A stretch of DNA of 64,000 bases from an uncultured Paracoccaceae bacterium (GCA_947488175.1 CANKYO010000007.1:1-64000); one strand, 5' to 3'; counted from the first letter of the stretch, positions 7,597-16,872 are shown. The notes: generated by a model not told the origin, from the sequence alone. Made by a program: numbers and translations.

Positions 7597-8244
7597 ATGA
7601 AACATGTATTCACTCTTGCCCTGGCACTGACTGTCGCCACAGCGGCAAATGCACAGCAAATGCCCAACATCGAAGCCGAACGGACCACCACCTACGGCAC
7701 GATGCCATCGGTCACGTCGACCGATGAACTCACCGACTACACCTACGACAGCGGTTACCTTGGCGCATATATCAACGCGCCGCTACAATCGGTTCAGATG
7801 CTCCTGCTGCCCATGACACCCGAAGAAGCGTTCCCGCTGGTCCACTCGGGCAATGCGGACTGGTCGCTTCAGATCGAAGAGCTGACCTGGGACCATTCGG
7901 CATCCGAGACACCGGGCGAGCTCGGCACGGGTTCGGTGCGCCGTTGCGATTTCGTCGGCGGTGCGGGCACTGCTTACGAACGCATCTTCGCGGTCGAGCA
8001 GAACCGCATGATTGCCTACGATCTCGACATGGAGCGCAGCACGGTGCCCCTGCCGATCAAGGACTTCTTCGTCATCTGGACACTGGAGGACAAGGGTGCC
8101 GACGGCACGTTGATCACCGCGCGCATCTACTTCGACGAGGCGCAGGATATGGGCGGCAACGCTGCGGCCGCCGTGGGTGAGGCGCTGGCCGTCGACTTCC
8201 GGAACTTTGCCAATATTCACGGCGGCACCTACGTCGAGATGTAA
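7597..8244 (+). CDS. Exported SRPBCC-like protein
   Basis: A 215-residue protein with a clear signal peptide (residues 1-19, cut after ANA) and a mature part with SRPBCC-like features: LPMTPEEAFPLVHS, WTLEDKGADGTLITARIYFDE and a terminal helix. It has a strong ribosome site (GGAGAAG) and continues the tautomerase-SRPBCC unit. Because it is exported, it may handle a periplasmic or envelope lipid-like ligand. That is inference; no characterised relative is recognised. Confidence 0.65.
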   Translation: MKHVFTLALALTVATAANAQQMPNIEAERTTTYGTMPSVTSTDELTDYTYDSGYLGAYINAPLQSVQMLLLPMTPEEAFPLVHSGNADWSLQIEELTWDHSASETPGELGTGSVRRCDFVGGAGTAYERIFAVEQNRMIAYDLDMERSTVPLPIKDFFVIWTLEDKGADGTLITARIYFDEAQDMGGNAAAAVGEALAVDFRNFANIHGGTYVEM

Positions 8245-8251
8245 ACCGCAC

Positions 8252-8281
8252 GCACGAGGGCCTGTGTTCCGGCCCTCGTGC
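8252..8281 (+). terminator. Stem-loop between genes
   Basis: GCACGAGGGCC and GGCCCTCGTGC form a perfect 11-base-pair stem with an 8-base loop directly after the preceding stop codon. No T-run follows, so it may act as a weak terminator or protect the 3' end of the upstream mRNA. It covers the GTG at 8278 that would otherwise be the longest start of the next gene. Confidence 0.5.
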
Positions 8282-8304
8282 ACGTCATCGAAAGGAGGAG
8301 TGTT

Positions 8305-8817
8305 TTGCGCCTTATTAAGATACTTCTTGCCTGCAGTCTTGCCGCTCCAGTTCTCGCTCTCGATGTCGTTCAGGAGCAGAGCACATTAGGCTTCAAGGTT
8401 CTGGTCGGTTCGCGCAGCGTCTCAGGGTCGTTCAAAAGTTGGTCCGTGGACGTCGATCTCGATGCACGAACCGTTGCGGTCGCCGTGGAGACGGCATCAG
8501 CCACGACAGGCGACCCGCTGCTGGATGCGATCATGCACGGCGCGGGTTGGCTTGACAGCGGCACCTATCCGCAGGCGACATTCCAGTCCGATGACATCGT
8601 CGCCGTCTCCGGTGGCATCCACCGTGCCACCGGAACCTTGACCCTGAAAGGCGTCGACGTGCCGCTGGTCGTCATGATCCGGGAGCCGGATCCATTCGTG
8701 CCGCTCGTCTACGCTGTGGATGCGGCAGTTGACCGACATGTCGTCGGGATGGACGGTTTTGAAGATAGCGTCGCACCGACTGTCGTCATCAGCGGCGACA
8801 TCGCCGTCCGCCCCTGA
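8305..8817 (+). CDS. YceI family periplasmic protein
   Basis: A 170-residue exported protein with a signal peptide (LIKILLACSLAAPVLA) and the lipocalin-like YceI fold: STLGFKVLVGSRSVSGSFKSW, then ATFQSDDI and the repeated strand pattern ATGTLTLKGVDVPLVV. YceI proteins bind polyisoprenoid-like molecules. I chose the TTG at 8305 because AAGGAGGAG (8292-8300) sits at ideal distance before it. A GTG at 8278 would lie in the stem-loop and put charged residues before the signal peptide. Confidence 0.75.
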   Translation: MRLIKILLACSLAAPVLALDVVQEQSTLGFKVLVGSRSVSGSFKSWSVDVDLDARTVAVAVETASATTGDPLLDAIMHGAGWLDSGTYPQATFQSDDIVAVSGGIHRATGTLTLKGVDVPLVVMIREPDPFVPLVYAVDAAVDRHVVGMDGFEDSVAPTVVISGDIAVRP

Positions 8818-8840
8818 TCAACCTTGCGAGGATACAGAGA

Positions 8841-9227
8841 ATGACAACGCTATCGGGACGCTGCCTCTGTGGCACCATCCATTTCACTGTGCCCACTCCG
8901 TCACGTTTCGAGGTCTGTCACTGCGACGACTGCCGTCGCTGGCACGGGGCGTCGGCCATCGGCATCGACCTTACAATCGTCACCCTCACATCGGGTGAAA
9001 CGGCATTGCGCTGGTTCAACAGCTCGCCCCCTGTCGAGCGCGGCTTCTGCGGAACCTGTGGAAGCAGCCTCTTTTACCGCGCCAAGCGTGACCCCAGAAG
9101 ATGGTCGGTGTTTCACGGCGCCCTGAGGGACGTTCCGAAAAGCATACCCTTGGGCCTGCAGCATTTCATCGGCCGACGACCAAGCCTCTATCGGATCGAA
9201 GGGTGGTCAGACCAAAGAGCTGTCTGA
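8841..9227 (+). CDS. GFA family zinc protein
   Basis: A 128-residue protein with the zinc-binding cysteines of the GFA (glutathione-dependent formaldehyde-activating / CENP-V) family: GRCLCG, CHCDDCRRWHGAS and FCGTCGSSLFYR. Members are small beta-fold proteins. Few have a known reaction, and many are wrongly called formaldehyde-activating enzymes. It follows YceI by 23 bases with a GAGG ribosome site and may be co-transcribed. Confidence 0.85.
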   Translation: MTTLSGRCLCGTIHFTVPTPSRFEVCHCDDCRRWHGASAIGIDLTIVTLTSGETALRWFNSSPPVERGFCGTCGSSLFYRAKRDPRRWSVFHGALRDVPKSIPLGLQHFIGRRPSLYRIEGWSDQRAV

Positions 9228-9368
9228 ATCTTTGGGCGCACGCCATTGCTGCGATGACAAGCCGGTCAGGTGACTATGCTGCGCTGCCAAGCAAGCGACG
9301 CCGCAAATGCTGCACGGGAAAATGTCGGTTTTGTCCGCAAACCAGACCTGCAACCAAAAACCCACTAC

Positions 9369-9737
9369 TCAGCAGATCGGGTTCCATTTGCAGTACCAGC
9401 GCGTCTCTTCTTCTGGCTCCACCACCGGCGCGGGCTCCGCCGCCGCCTCGCCGCCCCACGGCCACCAGCTGCGCTTCTCTTCCACGACGACAACCTCTTC
9501 GCCTCGGTTGAACGGCCAGAAATCAAACCAGCTACTGAACCAGCCGGTGATACTGTCGATGATATAGGTCGCCACGATCAGCACGATGATCCCGAGGATG
9601 ACGTAGAAAACGACACGCCCGAATGACTTGCCACCTTCACGCGCGGCATTGAAGGTAAACAGCTTCAACGACCGGCTCAGCACCTCGCTCCAGGGTTTTT
9701 TGGACACGCAATCTTCGTTCTGTTCTGTGCTGGCCAT
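9369..9737 (-). CDS. Single-pass membrane protein of unknown function
   Basis: A 122-residue protein with one membrane helix at about residues 39-62 (VVFYVILGIIVLIVATYII), followed by a Trp-rich segment (WFSSWFDFWPF), an acidic Pro/Ala linker and a short tail with two Cys. The ATG at 9737 is preceded by GAGG. The longer frame to 9839 lacks such a site. I recognise no family. The aromatic-rich region right after the helix suggests membrane-surface contact. Confidence 0.6.
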   Translation of the reverse strand: MASTEQNEDCVSKKPWSEVLSRSLKLFTFNAAREGGKSFGRVVFYVILGIIVLIVATYIIDSITGWFSSWFDFWPFNRGEEVVVVEEKRSWWPWGGEAAAEPAPVVEPEEETRWYCKWNPIC

Positions 9738-10165
9738 GATCTGCACCTCAAACTGATCCTTGCCGCGCATGTTGCGGATGAATACGGCAACAATATGGGC
9801 AAGAATGGGTGATTGGCGCGCTGTCGGATCGGGTGCCAAACCTTAATGCGACGGTAAGATTTGGCCCGTCCGCTTAGTTAATCATGGAAATCCGCGCCAA
9901 GAGGTCCGACGCTTTGCCGACGCAAATCCGACGCGATGCCGACAGGACGAAATCGCCAGAACCCCTGTATTAACTGACGTTCCCGCGAATCATGCGCCCC
10001 CACCGAACGCCCCGCGTTGCAAACCCCACCGCGCGTTGCGCGATCCATTTGTTCACGCCCGCCCCAAGCCGCCAGGGTCAGGATTGCCTGACATGGCTTT
10101 TTCGCCGCCTCTGGCCTAAGATCAGCATATTACATGACGGCCCTCAATTTTTACCGAGGCAGCAG
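9738..10165. other. Intergenic region with two near-identical 17-base direct repeats
   Basis: This 428-base gap separates two divergent membrane-protein genes. It holds TCCGACGCTTTGCCGAC (9905-9921) and TCCGACGCGATGCCGAC (9927-9943), 15/17 identical with a 22-base period (two helical turns). No convincing RNA gene is visible. An upstream extension of the following frame to 9992 is possible but lacks a ribosome site. Confidence 0.45.
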
Positions 10166-11323
10166 ATGGCATTGAATACCGGCGGACAGGGATGTCTGTC
10201 CCAATTCGCACCGCTTAGCCCCCGGGCCAACCGGATCATCGTGGGCCTGACATGGCTCGCCATTCTTGCCGTCGCGATTTCGGAATTCATTGCCAACAAT
10301 CCCACCTGCTATCTGCCTTCGCCTGACCCGGCCTGCAATCGCATAGATGCGGAAAACACCTATGATCCCGGATACTTAAGCAGGCCTGAAAACCTCTGGC
10401 ACTGGGATTGGATGCTATTGTCGGGCCTCATGGTTTTTGCCCTGTCCATCGCCTTTGTTGACAGTATCAAACCCAAATTTCACCGCTGCATCGCCCGCCT
10501 GTTTGACCGAGGCGTGCTGCAGCCCGGTGCCATGTCGGAAGACGGGTTTCAGGCCAGTTTTGCGGCGGAAGCCAAACGCTGGGCCTTGCGCGGCGCGCTA
10601 CTGACGGCAGCCGCCATGGCGCTTGCCTGGGCGTTTGTGCTGTGGGCAAACCAGCAACCGATGCAAGTGCCGCTGGCGCTTGTTCAGATCATTCTTGGTT
10701 TCATCGCAGGGGGTTACATCGGTGAAATGGCCTGTTTCGGCCGCCTGGGCCGCCGGATCCAGACTAGCGATGTGGCCTTGCATCTTGATCCGTGGCACGC
10801 CGACGGCACGGCAGGCCTCAGGCCGGTCGGCAGCTTCTTTTTCTATCAGGCGACCTTTGCCACGATACCCGCTGCGTTTCTGGCTATCTGGATCTGGATA
10901 TTGCCACTTTGGGACAATTACGCCCATTGGTACCTGCCCTATCTGGCGCTTTTGATCATTGCGATCATCGTCCAGACGCTGGCCGTCTTTCTGCCGCTCG
11001 GCAGCTTTCATATTGAAATGATGCGACAAAAACGCGAATGGCGGCGCAAACTGGATGAGGAATTCCGCCAGAACTCCGCCCAGCGCGCGGCCTTTCTCGA
11101 CAGCGCCAATATCGACCGGCAAAGCGAAATTGAGGCTGTGCTGACCCTGCTGACCAAGCGCCATCAAGAGGTGGAGGCGATGCCGACATGGCCCATCGAT
11201 CGCAACCTCTGGCGCAAGTTCACCTTTCGCAACATCTTTCTGTTGGCACCAATTCTGGTCGATTTCACACTGGGTGCGACGAACTGGAAATCGGTCCTGT
11301 CAGCCTTCATGGGTTTGAGCTGA
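10166..11323 (+). CDS. Polytopic membrane protein of unknown function
   Basis: About 385 residues with six or seven predicted membrane helices: two near the N-terminus, two after a charged loop, two in LAIWIWILPLWDN...YLALLIIAIIVQTLAVFLPLG, and a terminal hydrophobic stretch. A charged, coiled-coil-like region (MRQKREWRRKLDEEFRQNSAQ) lies before the last helix. A conserved-looking cytoplasmic segment reads HLDPWHADGTAGLRPVG. I know no function. The frame extends upstream to 9992, but the ATG at 10166 begins the protein-like part. Confidence 0.65.
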   Translation: MALNTGGQGCLSQFAPLSPRANRIIVGLTWLAILAVAISEFIANNPTCYLPSPDPACNRIDAENTYDPGYLSRPENLWHWDWMLLSGLMVFALSIAFVDSIKPKFHRCIARLFDRGVLQPGAMSEDGFQASFAAEAKRWALRGALLTAAAMALAWAFVLWANQQPMQVPLALVQIILGFIAGGYIGEMACFGRLGRRIQTSDVALHLDPWHADGTAGLRPVGSFFFYQATFATIPAAFLAIWIWILPLWDNYAHWYLPYLALLIIAIIVQTLAVFLPLGSFHIEMMRQKREWRRKLDEEFRQNSAQRAAFLDSANIDRQSEIEAVLTLLTKRHQEVEAMPTWPIDRNLWRKFTFRNIFLLAPILVDFTLGATNWKSVLSAFMGLS

Positions 11324-11337
11324 AAGGAAAAACCGGC

Positions 11338-11676
11338 CTATTCCGTCAGCTTGACCTCATAAAGGTCATCCGACCACCCATCGACATTGCAGCGGGCACG
11401 GACAAAGACTGATGTGGCCCCATCGGGGATCTGCACGCCACCCAGCGACCGGGTAAAGGGCTGTTCTTCAACATGCGGGTGGAAAAGTTCGCGAAACCCA
11501 AGGCTGTTGCCATCGGCATCCAGCACCTCCCAGCCATCGGCGTAATGGTCCCATCCGGTATCCGGATGCGACAAGGTCACATTGACCCGATCACCATTAA
11601 TGGTCACGTCTTCGATCACGGGTCCATCGGCAAAGGCGGGGCCAGCGATCAGACCAAGAATAACAGCGTATTTCAT
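11338..11676 (-). CDS. Small exported protein of unknown function
   Basis: A 112-residue protein with a short signal peptide (residues 1-16, cut after AFA) and a mature beta-rich domain (VIEDVTINGDRVNVTLSHPDTGWDHYADGW cut here to its main idea: an immunoglobulin-like strand pattern). It overlaps the DUF599 gene before it by 4 bases (ATGA), so the two are translationally coupled. A role with the DUF599 membrane protein is possible but unproven. Confidence 0.65.
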   Translation of the reverse strand: MKYAVILGLIAGPAFADGPVIEDVTINGDRVNVTLSHPDTGWDHYADGWEVLDADGNSLGFRELFHPHVEEQPFTRSLGGVQIPDGATSVFVRARCNVDGWSDDLYEVKLTE

Positions 11677-12371
11677 ACGTCTTCCTCTATCAGAATGCGG
11701 CGCGGGATCGATGCAAATTCGCGTGACCAGACGATCCAGACCACAATGACGGTCGCCGCGATCAATGCCCAGCCTCCCAGCAACCAGGCCAGCGCCCCAA
11801 GCGCGAAATACATGCTCCGCAATCCGCGATTGAAATTGATGGCGGCCCGGATATTTAACTCTGCCGCCTGTGCCGCGCGCGGATAAGCCTTTGGATCGCC
11901 TGGATCATTCGGGACCGACGCCATGATCACCGCACAATAGCCAAAGACCCGGTTTGCCCAGACGAATTTGAGGAAAGCATTGGTTAGAAACAGAGCCACC
12001 AAGCCGAGCTTTAACTGCCAGATCAACACCGGGACCGGCATTTCGGATACTTCGGCGGCAACCCCCTGCAGCGGTGCCGTGTTACCCACCAACGCCAGAA
12101 CACCGCCGATGGCCAACAGGCAGGTCGACGCAAAAAACGATGTCCCCTGTCGCAGGCTGGCCAGAATCTGACTGTCGAAAATACGGGGGTCGCGGGTGAC
12201 AAAGACGCGCATCCATTCACGCCTGCGTTCCCCCATGAGTACGGTCACGGAGGGGTGCTTGGCCCCCGGATGCTCGATCCACCAACCAATTGTAAACCAA
12301 GACAGAATAATCAGGCCCGCAGCACACCAGTCCAGCGGCGTCAGCAGGGCCATATGATCCACCAATCGCAT
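11673..12371 (-). CDS. DUF599 family membrane protein
   Basis: A 232-residue protein with four or five membrane helices. It shows DUF599 features: the first helix is followed by RRREWMRVFVTRDPRIFDSQI, then SLRQGTSFFASTCLLAIGG, and later AAINFNRGLRSMYFALGALAW. The family is widespread in alphaproteobacteria with unknown function. It is divergent from the glycolate oxidase operon, with 91 bases between the starts. Confidence 0.8.
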   Translation of the reverse strand: MRLVDHMALLTPLDWCAAGLIILSWFTIGWWIEHPGAKHPSVTVLMGERRREWMRVFVTRDPRIFDSQILASLRQGTSFFASTCLLAIGGVLALVGNTAPLQGVAAEVSEMPVPVLIWQLKLGLVALFLTNAFLKFVWANRVFGYCAVIMASVPNDPGDPKAYPRAAQAAELNIRAAINFNRGLRSMYFALGALAWLLGGWALIAATVIVVWIVWSREFASIPRRILIEEDV

Positions 12372-12416
12372 AAGCCATTGTGTAGCCTTTAGAGTTCAGA
12401 CTTGCCATATCTTGAA

Positions 12417-12439
12417 ATTGGTAATATATTTTTACCAAT
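12417..12439. promoter_or_regulatory. Palindromic operator upstream of glcD
   Basis: ATTGGTAA, a 7-base A/T spacer and TTACCAAT form a perfect inverted repeat, GGT-N11-ACC at its core. It lies 24 bases before the glcD start. A 23-base site with 18 identical positions lies before the GntR gene at 30618, which marks it as the likely target of that regulator. Confidence 0.6.
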
Positions 12440-12462
12440 CATACGGATCAGGGAGTCGACCG

Positions 12463-13896
12463 ATGGAAATGCCAGCCCCCAGCGCCAGCGTCCTGTCGCG
12501 CAAGGACAAGATCGTCGAACGGCTGCGTGCCGTGCTGCCGCGCGACGCTGTGATTTCCGATGTCTCGGAAACCCGCGCCTATGAATGCGACGCCCTGACC
12601 GCCTATAAATGCCCGCCCCTCTGCGCCGTGCTGCCAGCCAATACCGAAGAAGTCGCTGCGGTTCTGAAAATCTGCCATGAGATGGGCGTGCCCGTTGTGC
12701 CCCGCGGGTCCGGCACCTCGCTCGCCGGTGGGGCGCTGCCCACGGCAGACTCGGTCATCCTTGGCGTCGCCAAAATGAACGCCGTGATCGAAACCAATTA
12801 CGACGACCGCTATATCCGCGTACAGACCGGGCGCACCAACCTGTCGGTCACCGGGGCCGTCGAACAGAACGGTTTCTTCTACGCCCCCGACCCGTCAAGC
12901 CAGTTGGCCTGCGCCATCGCCGGCAACATCGCGATGAATTCCGGCGGGGCGCATTGCCTGAAATACGGGGTGACCACCAACAACCTGATGGGCGTGACCA
13001 TGGTGATGATGGACGGCACCGTGGTCGAAATCGGCGGCGCGCATCTGGACGCGGGCGGGCTGGACCTGCTGGGCCTGATCTGCGGGTCCGAAGGGCAGTT
13101 GGGCGTGGTGACAGAGGCAACATTGCGCATCCTGCACAAACCCGAAGGCGCGCGGCCCGTGCTGATGGGCTATGACAGTTCCGAAGTGGCCGGTCAGGTC
13201 GTGACCGACATCATCAAGGCGGGCGTTCTGCCCGTCGCCATCGAGTTCATGGATCGCCCGTGCATTGAGGCGACAGAAGCCTTCGCCAAGGCAGGCTATC
13301 CCATGTGCGAGGCGCTGTTGATCGTGGAGGTCGAAGGGTCCGGCGACGAAATCGACTATCAGCTTGACCTGATCATGAAAATCGCCGCCAGCCACAATCC
13401 GGTGGAACTGCGGCAGGCCAAGGACGCGGACGAGGCCGGGCGCATCTGGCTGGGCCGCAAATCCGCCTTTGGCGCGATGGGCCAGATCAATGACTACATG
13501 TGCCTCGACGGCACGATCCCGGTGTCGTCCCTGCCCTTCGTGCTGAAACGAATTGGCGAGATGTCCAAGGAATTTGGCCTTGATGTGGGCAACGTGTTTC
13601 ACGCGGGCGACGGCAACATGCACCCGCTGATCCTGTTTGATGCCAACAAGCCCGGCGATCTGGAACTCTGCGAAGAATTCGGCGCCGAAATCCTGAAACT
13701 CTGTGTTGAGGTCGGCGGCTGCCTGACCGGCGAACATGGTGTCGGCATCGAAAAGCGCGACCTGATGAATGTGCAGTTCGATCCGCAGGATCTAGAGGCA
13801 CAGATGGCCGTGAAAGACGTGTTTGATCCCGCATGGCTGCTGAACGCCGCCAAGGTCTTTCCGCTCGCAACCTCGCAATCGCGCCGCGCTGCCTAA
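12463..13896 (+). CDS. glcD: Glycolate oxidase subunit GlcD (FAD-linked)
   Basis: A 477-residue FAD-binding oxidase of the VAO/PCMH type. The FAD pyrophosphate loop is PVVPRGSGTSLAGGALP, followed by NIAMNSGGAHCLKYGVTTNN and the C-terminal substrate domain ending GGCLTGEHGVGIEKRDLM, with the family's conserved His. GlcD oxidises glycolate to glyoxylate together with GlcE and GlcF. The ATG at 12463 has GGGAG before it. The frame runs upstream to 12412 but through the palindromic operator. The product is soluble and attaches to the membrane complex through GlcF. Confidence 0.93.
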   Translation: MEMPAPSASVLSRKDKIVERLRAVLPRDAVISDVSETRAYECDALTAYKCPPLCAVLPANTEEVAAVLKICHEMGVPVVPRGSGTSLAGGALPTADSVILGVAKMNAVIETNYDDRYIRVQTGRTNLSVTGAVEQNGFFYAPDPSSQLACAIAGNIAMNSGGAHCLKYGVTTNNLMGVTMVMMDGTVVEIGGAHLDAGGLDLLGLICGSEGQLGVVTEATLRILHKPEGARPVLMGYDSSEVAGQVVTDIIKAGVLPVAIEFMDRPCIEATEAFAKAGYPMCEALLIVEVEGSGDEIDYQLDLIMKIAASHNPVELRQAKDADEAGRIWLGRKSAFGAMGQINDYMCLDGTIPVSSLPFVLKRIGEMSKEFGLDVGNVFHAGDGNMHPLILFDANKPGDLELCEEFGAEILKLCVEVGGCLTGEHGVGIEKRDLMNVQFDPQDLEAQMAVKDVFDPAWLLNAAKVFPLATSQSRRAA

Positions 13897-13905
13897 GGAA
13901 CTGAC

Positions 13906-15051
13906 ATGACACCACAATCAGAAGCCGAGCTTGCGGAGATCATCGCAGGCACGAACGGCCCCTTGCACATTACCGGCGGCGGCACGCGACCTATCGGTCA
14001 GACGCAAGGCACGGGGCTCAGCACCTCTAAGATGTCGGGCATCACCCTTTATGAACCCGGCGCGCTGACCATCGTGGCTAAGGCAGGCACGCCTGTGGCA
14101 GAAATCGAAGCGGAACTAGCCAAAGAAAATCAACGCCTCGCATTCGAACCAATGGATCATCGCGGCCTGCTGGGCACGAAGGGCGAACCAACGATTGGTG
14201 GCGTCGTTGCGGCCAACGTGTCAGGGCCTCGCCGGATTGCCGTGGGGGCCTGTCGCGACTTCGCGCTGGGGGTCCGGTTCGTCGACGGGTCCGGCACGAT
14301 CATCAAGAATGGCGGGCGCGTGATGAAAAACGTCACCGGCTACGATCTGGTCAAGCTGATGTGCGGCTCCTATGGCACGATGGGGGTGCTGACGGAGGTT
14401 TCGCTGAAGGTGTTGCCGGATGTGGAAACAACAGGCTGCGTTCTGTTGCATGGGCTGGACGATGCCACTGCGATAAGGGCAATGTCCGCCGCCCTCGGCT
14501 CCCCGTTCGAGGCGACAGGGGTGGCCCATTTCCCCAAAAGCATGCATGGCGATCCCGTCACCATGATCCGCATCGAAGGTTTCGAAAAATCAGTGACTTA
14601 TCGGGCTGACAAGCTGCGCGATCTGTTGCGTTCCTTTGGTGAAACCAGCATTCAGATCGGCGATACAGACGATGGATATGGCAGCAAAAAGGGCTGGGCG
14701 TGGGTCCGCGATGTGACCGCCTTCGCGGATCAGCCGGGCGATGTCTGGCGCATCTCTGCCAAACCGTCTGAGGCCGCAGCACTCACCGCCGGGCTGGGCG
14801 CAAACGCCGTGCAATATGACTGGGGCGGCGGGTTAATCTGGGCGCTGATGCCGGACGGCACCGATTTGCGCGGCAAGCTCGGGCCGTTCGACGGCCACGC
14901 GACACTGATCCGGGGCAAGGTCAACACACCGACGTTCCATCCCGAACCCGCACCGTTGGCCGCCATCACCGCAGGCTTGCGGGAAAAATTCGATCCGCGC
15001 GGCATCCTTAACCCGGGCCTGATGCAGGCAAAGCCTGCTGTTGCCGCCTGA
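13906..15051 (+). CDS. glcE: Glycolate oxidase subunit GlcE
   Basis: A 381-residue second FAD-type subunit, shorter than GlcD as is usual. It has PLHITGGGTRPIG in the FAD pyrophosphate region, TIGGVVAANVSGPRRIAVG and GGRVMKNVTGYDLVKLMCGSYG, the GlcE hallmark, and the C-terminal KFDPRGILNPG. It follows glcD by 9 bases. Its stop overlaps the start of the next small membrane-protein gene by one base (TGATG). Confidence 0.93.
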   Translation: MTPQSEAELAEIIAGTNGPLHITGGGTRPIGQTQGTGLSTSKMSGITLYEPGALTIVAKAGTPVAEIEAELAKENQRLAFEPMDHRGLLGTKGEPTIGGVVAANVSGPRRIAVGACRDFALGVRFVDGSGTIIKNGGRVMKNVTGYDLVKLMCGSYGTMGVLTEVSLKVLPDVETTGCVLLHGLDDATAIRAMSAALGSPFEATGVAHFPKSMHGDPVTMIRIEGFEKSVTYRADKLRDLLRSFGETSIQIGDTDDGYGSKKGWAWVRDVTAFADQPGDVWRISAKPSEAAALTAGLGANAVQYDWGGGLIWALMPDGTDLRGKLGPFDGHATLIRGKVNTPTFHPEPAPLAAITAGLREKFDPRGILNPGLMQAKPAVAA

Positions 15052-15404
15052 TGATGTATCTGCTGCTCATCGCGGGCTGTCTGCTGCTCTTGTTTCGCGG
15101 CCCGACGCTGCGCAAACAGGCACGGCTAGTTCTGGGCCTTCTTTTTGTCGGGCTCTTGTTTCTCTGGGGTTCCTATTTCGCATGGAACAATCCCAGCGGC
15201 GACCCGCAAGGCAGCATGTTCCGCGGCTTTGACCTGATGGCGCTTCTGATCATCACAGCGCTTTTTGGGCTGACCTGCCTGACCCAAATCCGCCGCAGTG
15301 GCGGGTCTGCCGACACCGCGCAATCCCGCCCCATCCTGCCGCTTGCCGCCATCGTTATCCTCGGCGCTGCATGTGTCTACTTCACCTTGGCCTATTTCCT
15401 CTAG
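15051..15404 (+). CDS. Small membrane protein inside the glc operon
   Basis: A 117-residue protein with three hydrophobic helices (residues about 2-14, 25-42, 60-75 with a fourth at the C-terminus) and short polar loops. It shares one base with the glcE stop and ends 10 bases before glcF, so it is translated within the operon. It is not a subunit of the characterised glycolate oxidase. A role in anchoring the complex to the membrane or in glycolate uptake is possible, but only by position. Confidence 0.7.
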   Translation: MMYLLLIAGCLLLLFRGPTLRKQARLVLGLLFVGLLFLWGSYFAWNNPSGDPQGSMFRGFDLMALLIITALFGLTCLTQIRRSGGSADTAQSRPILPLAAIVILGAACVYFTLAYFL

Positions 15405-15414
15405 GACGTTACCG

Positions 15415-16815
15415 ATGCAAACCACTTTCACGCCCGAACAACTCAAGGACCCCGGCATCGCCCGCTCGAACGAGATTCTGCGGTCCTGCGTGCATTGCGG
15501 GTTTTGCACCGCCACCTGCCCCACCTATCAGGTGCTGGGCGATGAATTGGACAGCCCGCGCGGCCGCATCTACCTGATCAAGGACATGCTGGAAAACGAG
15601 CGTCAGCCGGACGAGAAAACGGTCAAGCATATCGACCGCTGTTTGTCCTGCCTTGCCTGTATGACAACCTGCCCGTCGGGTGTGCACTATATGCATCTCG
15701 TCGATCACGCCCGCGCCTATATCGAGAAAAACTATGACCGCCCATTGTCCGACCGCGCCCTGCGCTGGCTGCTGGCGCGTATTCTGCCCTATCCAATGCG
15801 GTTCCGCGTGGCGCTGCTGGGCGCTAAGATCGGACGGCCCTTTGCACGACTGATGCCTGACGCGCGCCTACGTGCAATGCTGGAAATGGCCCCCAAGACG
15901 ATCCCACCGGTCAGCCGCAATGACGACCCACAGACCTTCCCGGCGCAGGACAAGAAGATGCGTGTCGCGCTGATGACCGGCTGCGCGCAGAAGGCGCTGA
16001 ACACGGACATCAACGATGCGACGATCCGGCTTTTAACCCGTCTGGGGGCCGAAGTGGTCGTCGCCGAAGGTGCCGGTTGCTGCGGCGCCCTGACCCACCA
16101 CATGGGCAAGGAAGATGAAAGCCACGCGACGGCAGCCAGAAATATCAAGGCATGGGCGCGCGAGATGGATGGTGACGGGCTGGATGCCATTGTCATCAAC
16201 ACTTCCGGCTGCGGCACGACGGTCAAGGATTATGGGCATATGTTCCGCAATGACCCGCTTGCCGATGATGCGGCGCGGATATCGGCCATCGCAAAAGATG
16301 TCAGCGAAGTATTGATTGATCTTCTGCCGGACGACGCACCACAGTTACAGCCCAATGTCGCAAAGACCGCTATCGCTGGCACGGATGCAGACACCACACC
16401 ATCGCAACCAACGCATACAGGCGATGGAACACTCAAGGTCGCCTATCACGCTGCCTGCTCGCTACAGCACGGGCAACAGATCAAGACCTATCCAAAGGAT
16501 TTGCTGAAGAAGGCCGGGTTCACCGTGCTCGAACCCGCCGACAGCCATTTGTGCTGCGGTTCCGCCGGCACGTATAACCTGATGCAGCCCGAGATTTCCA
16601 AGCAGCTCAAGGATCGCAAGGTACAGACATTGGAGGCTTTGACACCTGATATCATCGCGGCTGGGAATATCGGCTGCATGATGCAGATCGGCGGCGGTAC
16701 GGATGTGCCGATTGTCCATACGGTCGAATTACTCGACTGGGCCACGGGCGGTCCGCAGCCGCCTGCGCTGACCGCTGAAGGCAAACAGCATCCACAGGTG
16801 CCAATGCTAAAATGA
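15415..16815 (+). CDS. glcF: Glycolate oxidase iron-sulfur subunit GlcF
   Basis: A 466-residue iron-sulfur protein. Two ferredoxin-type clusters are seen: CVHCGFCTATCP and CLSCLACMTTCP, near residues 25-90. Two CCG domains follow, GCAQKAL...GAGCCGAL and HAACSLQHG...HLCCGSAGTYN, which are typical of GlcF and heterodisulfide-reductase-like proteins. It passes electrons from GlcD/GlcE to the quinone pool. The ATG at 15415 is taken; upstream in-frame sequence belongs to the preceding gene. An insert of about 20 Thr/Asp-rich residues sits between the CCG domains. Confidence 0.93.
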   Translation: MQTTFTPEQLKDPGIARSNEILRSCVHCGFCTATCPTYQVLGDELDSPRGRIYLIKDMLENERQPDEKTVKHIDRCLSCLACMTTCPSGVHYMHLVDHARAYIEKNYDRPLSDRALRWLLARILPYPMRFRVALLGAKIGRPFARLMPDARLRAMLEMAPKTIPPVSRNDDPQTFPAQDKKMRVALMTGCAQKALNTDINDATIRLLTRLGAEVVVAEGAGCCGALTHHMGKEDESHATAARNIKAWAREMDGDGLDAIVINTSGCGTTVKDYGHMFRNDPLADDAARISAIAKDVSEVLIDLLPDDAPQLQPNVAKTAIAGTDADTTPSQPTHTGDGTLKVAYHAACSLQHGQQIKTYPKDLLKKAGFTVLEPADSHLCCGSAGTYNLMQPEISKQLKDRKVQTLEALTPDIIAAGNIGCMMQIGGGTDVPIVHTVELLDWATGGPQPPALTAEGKQHPQVPMLK

Positions 16816-16872
16816 CGCCATAATCCTGCCGTAACTCTCTCTCATGCTCGTATCAACCAACGGGATAAAACG

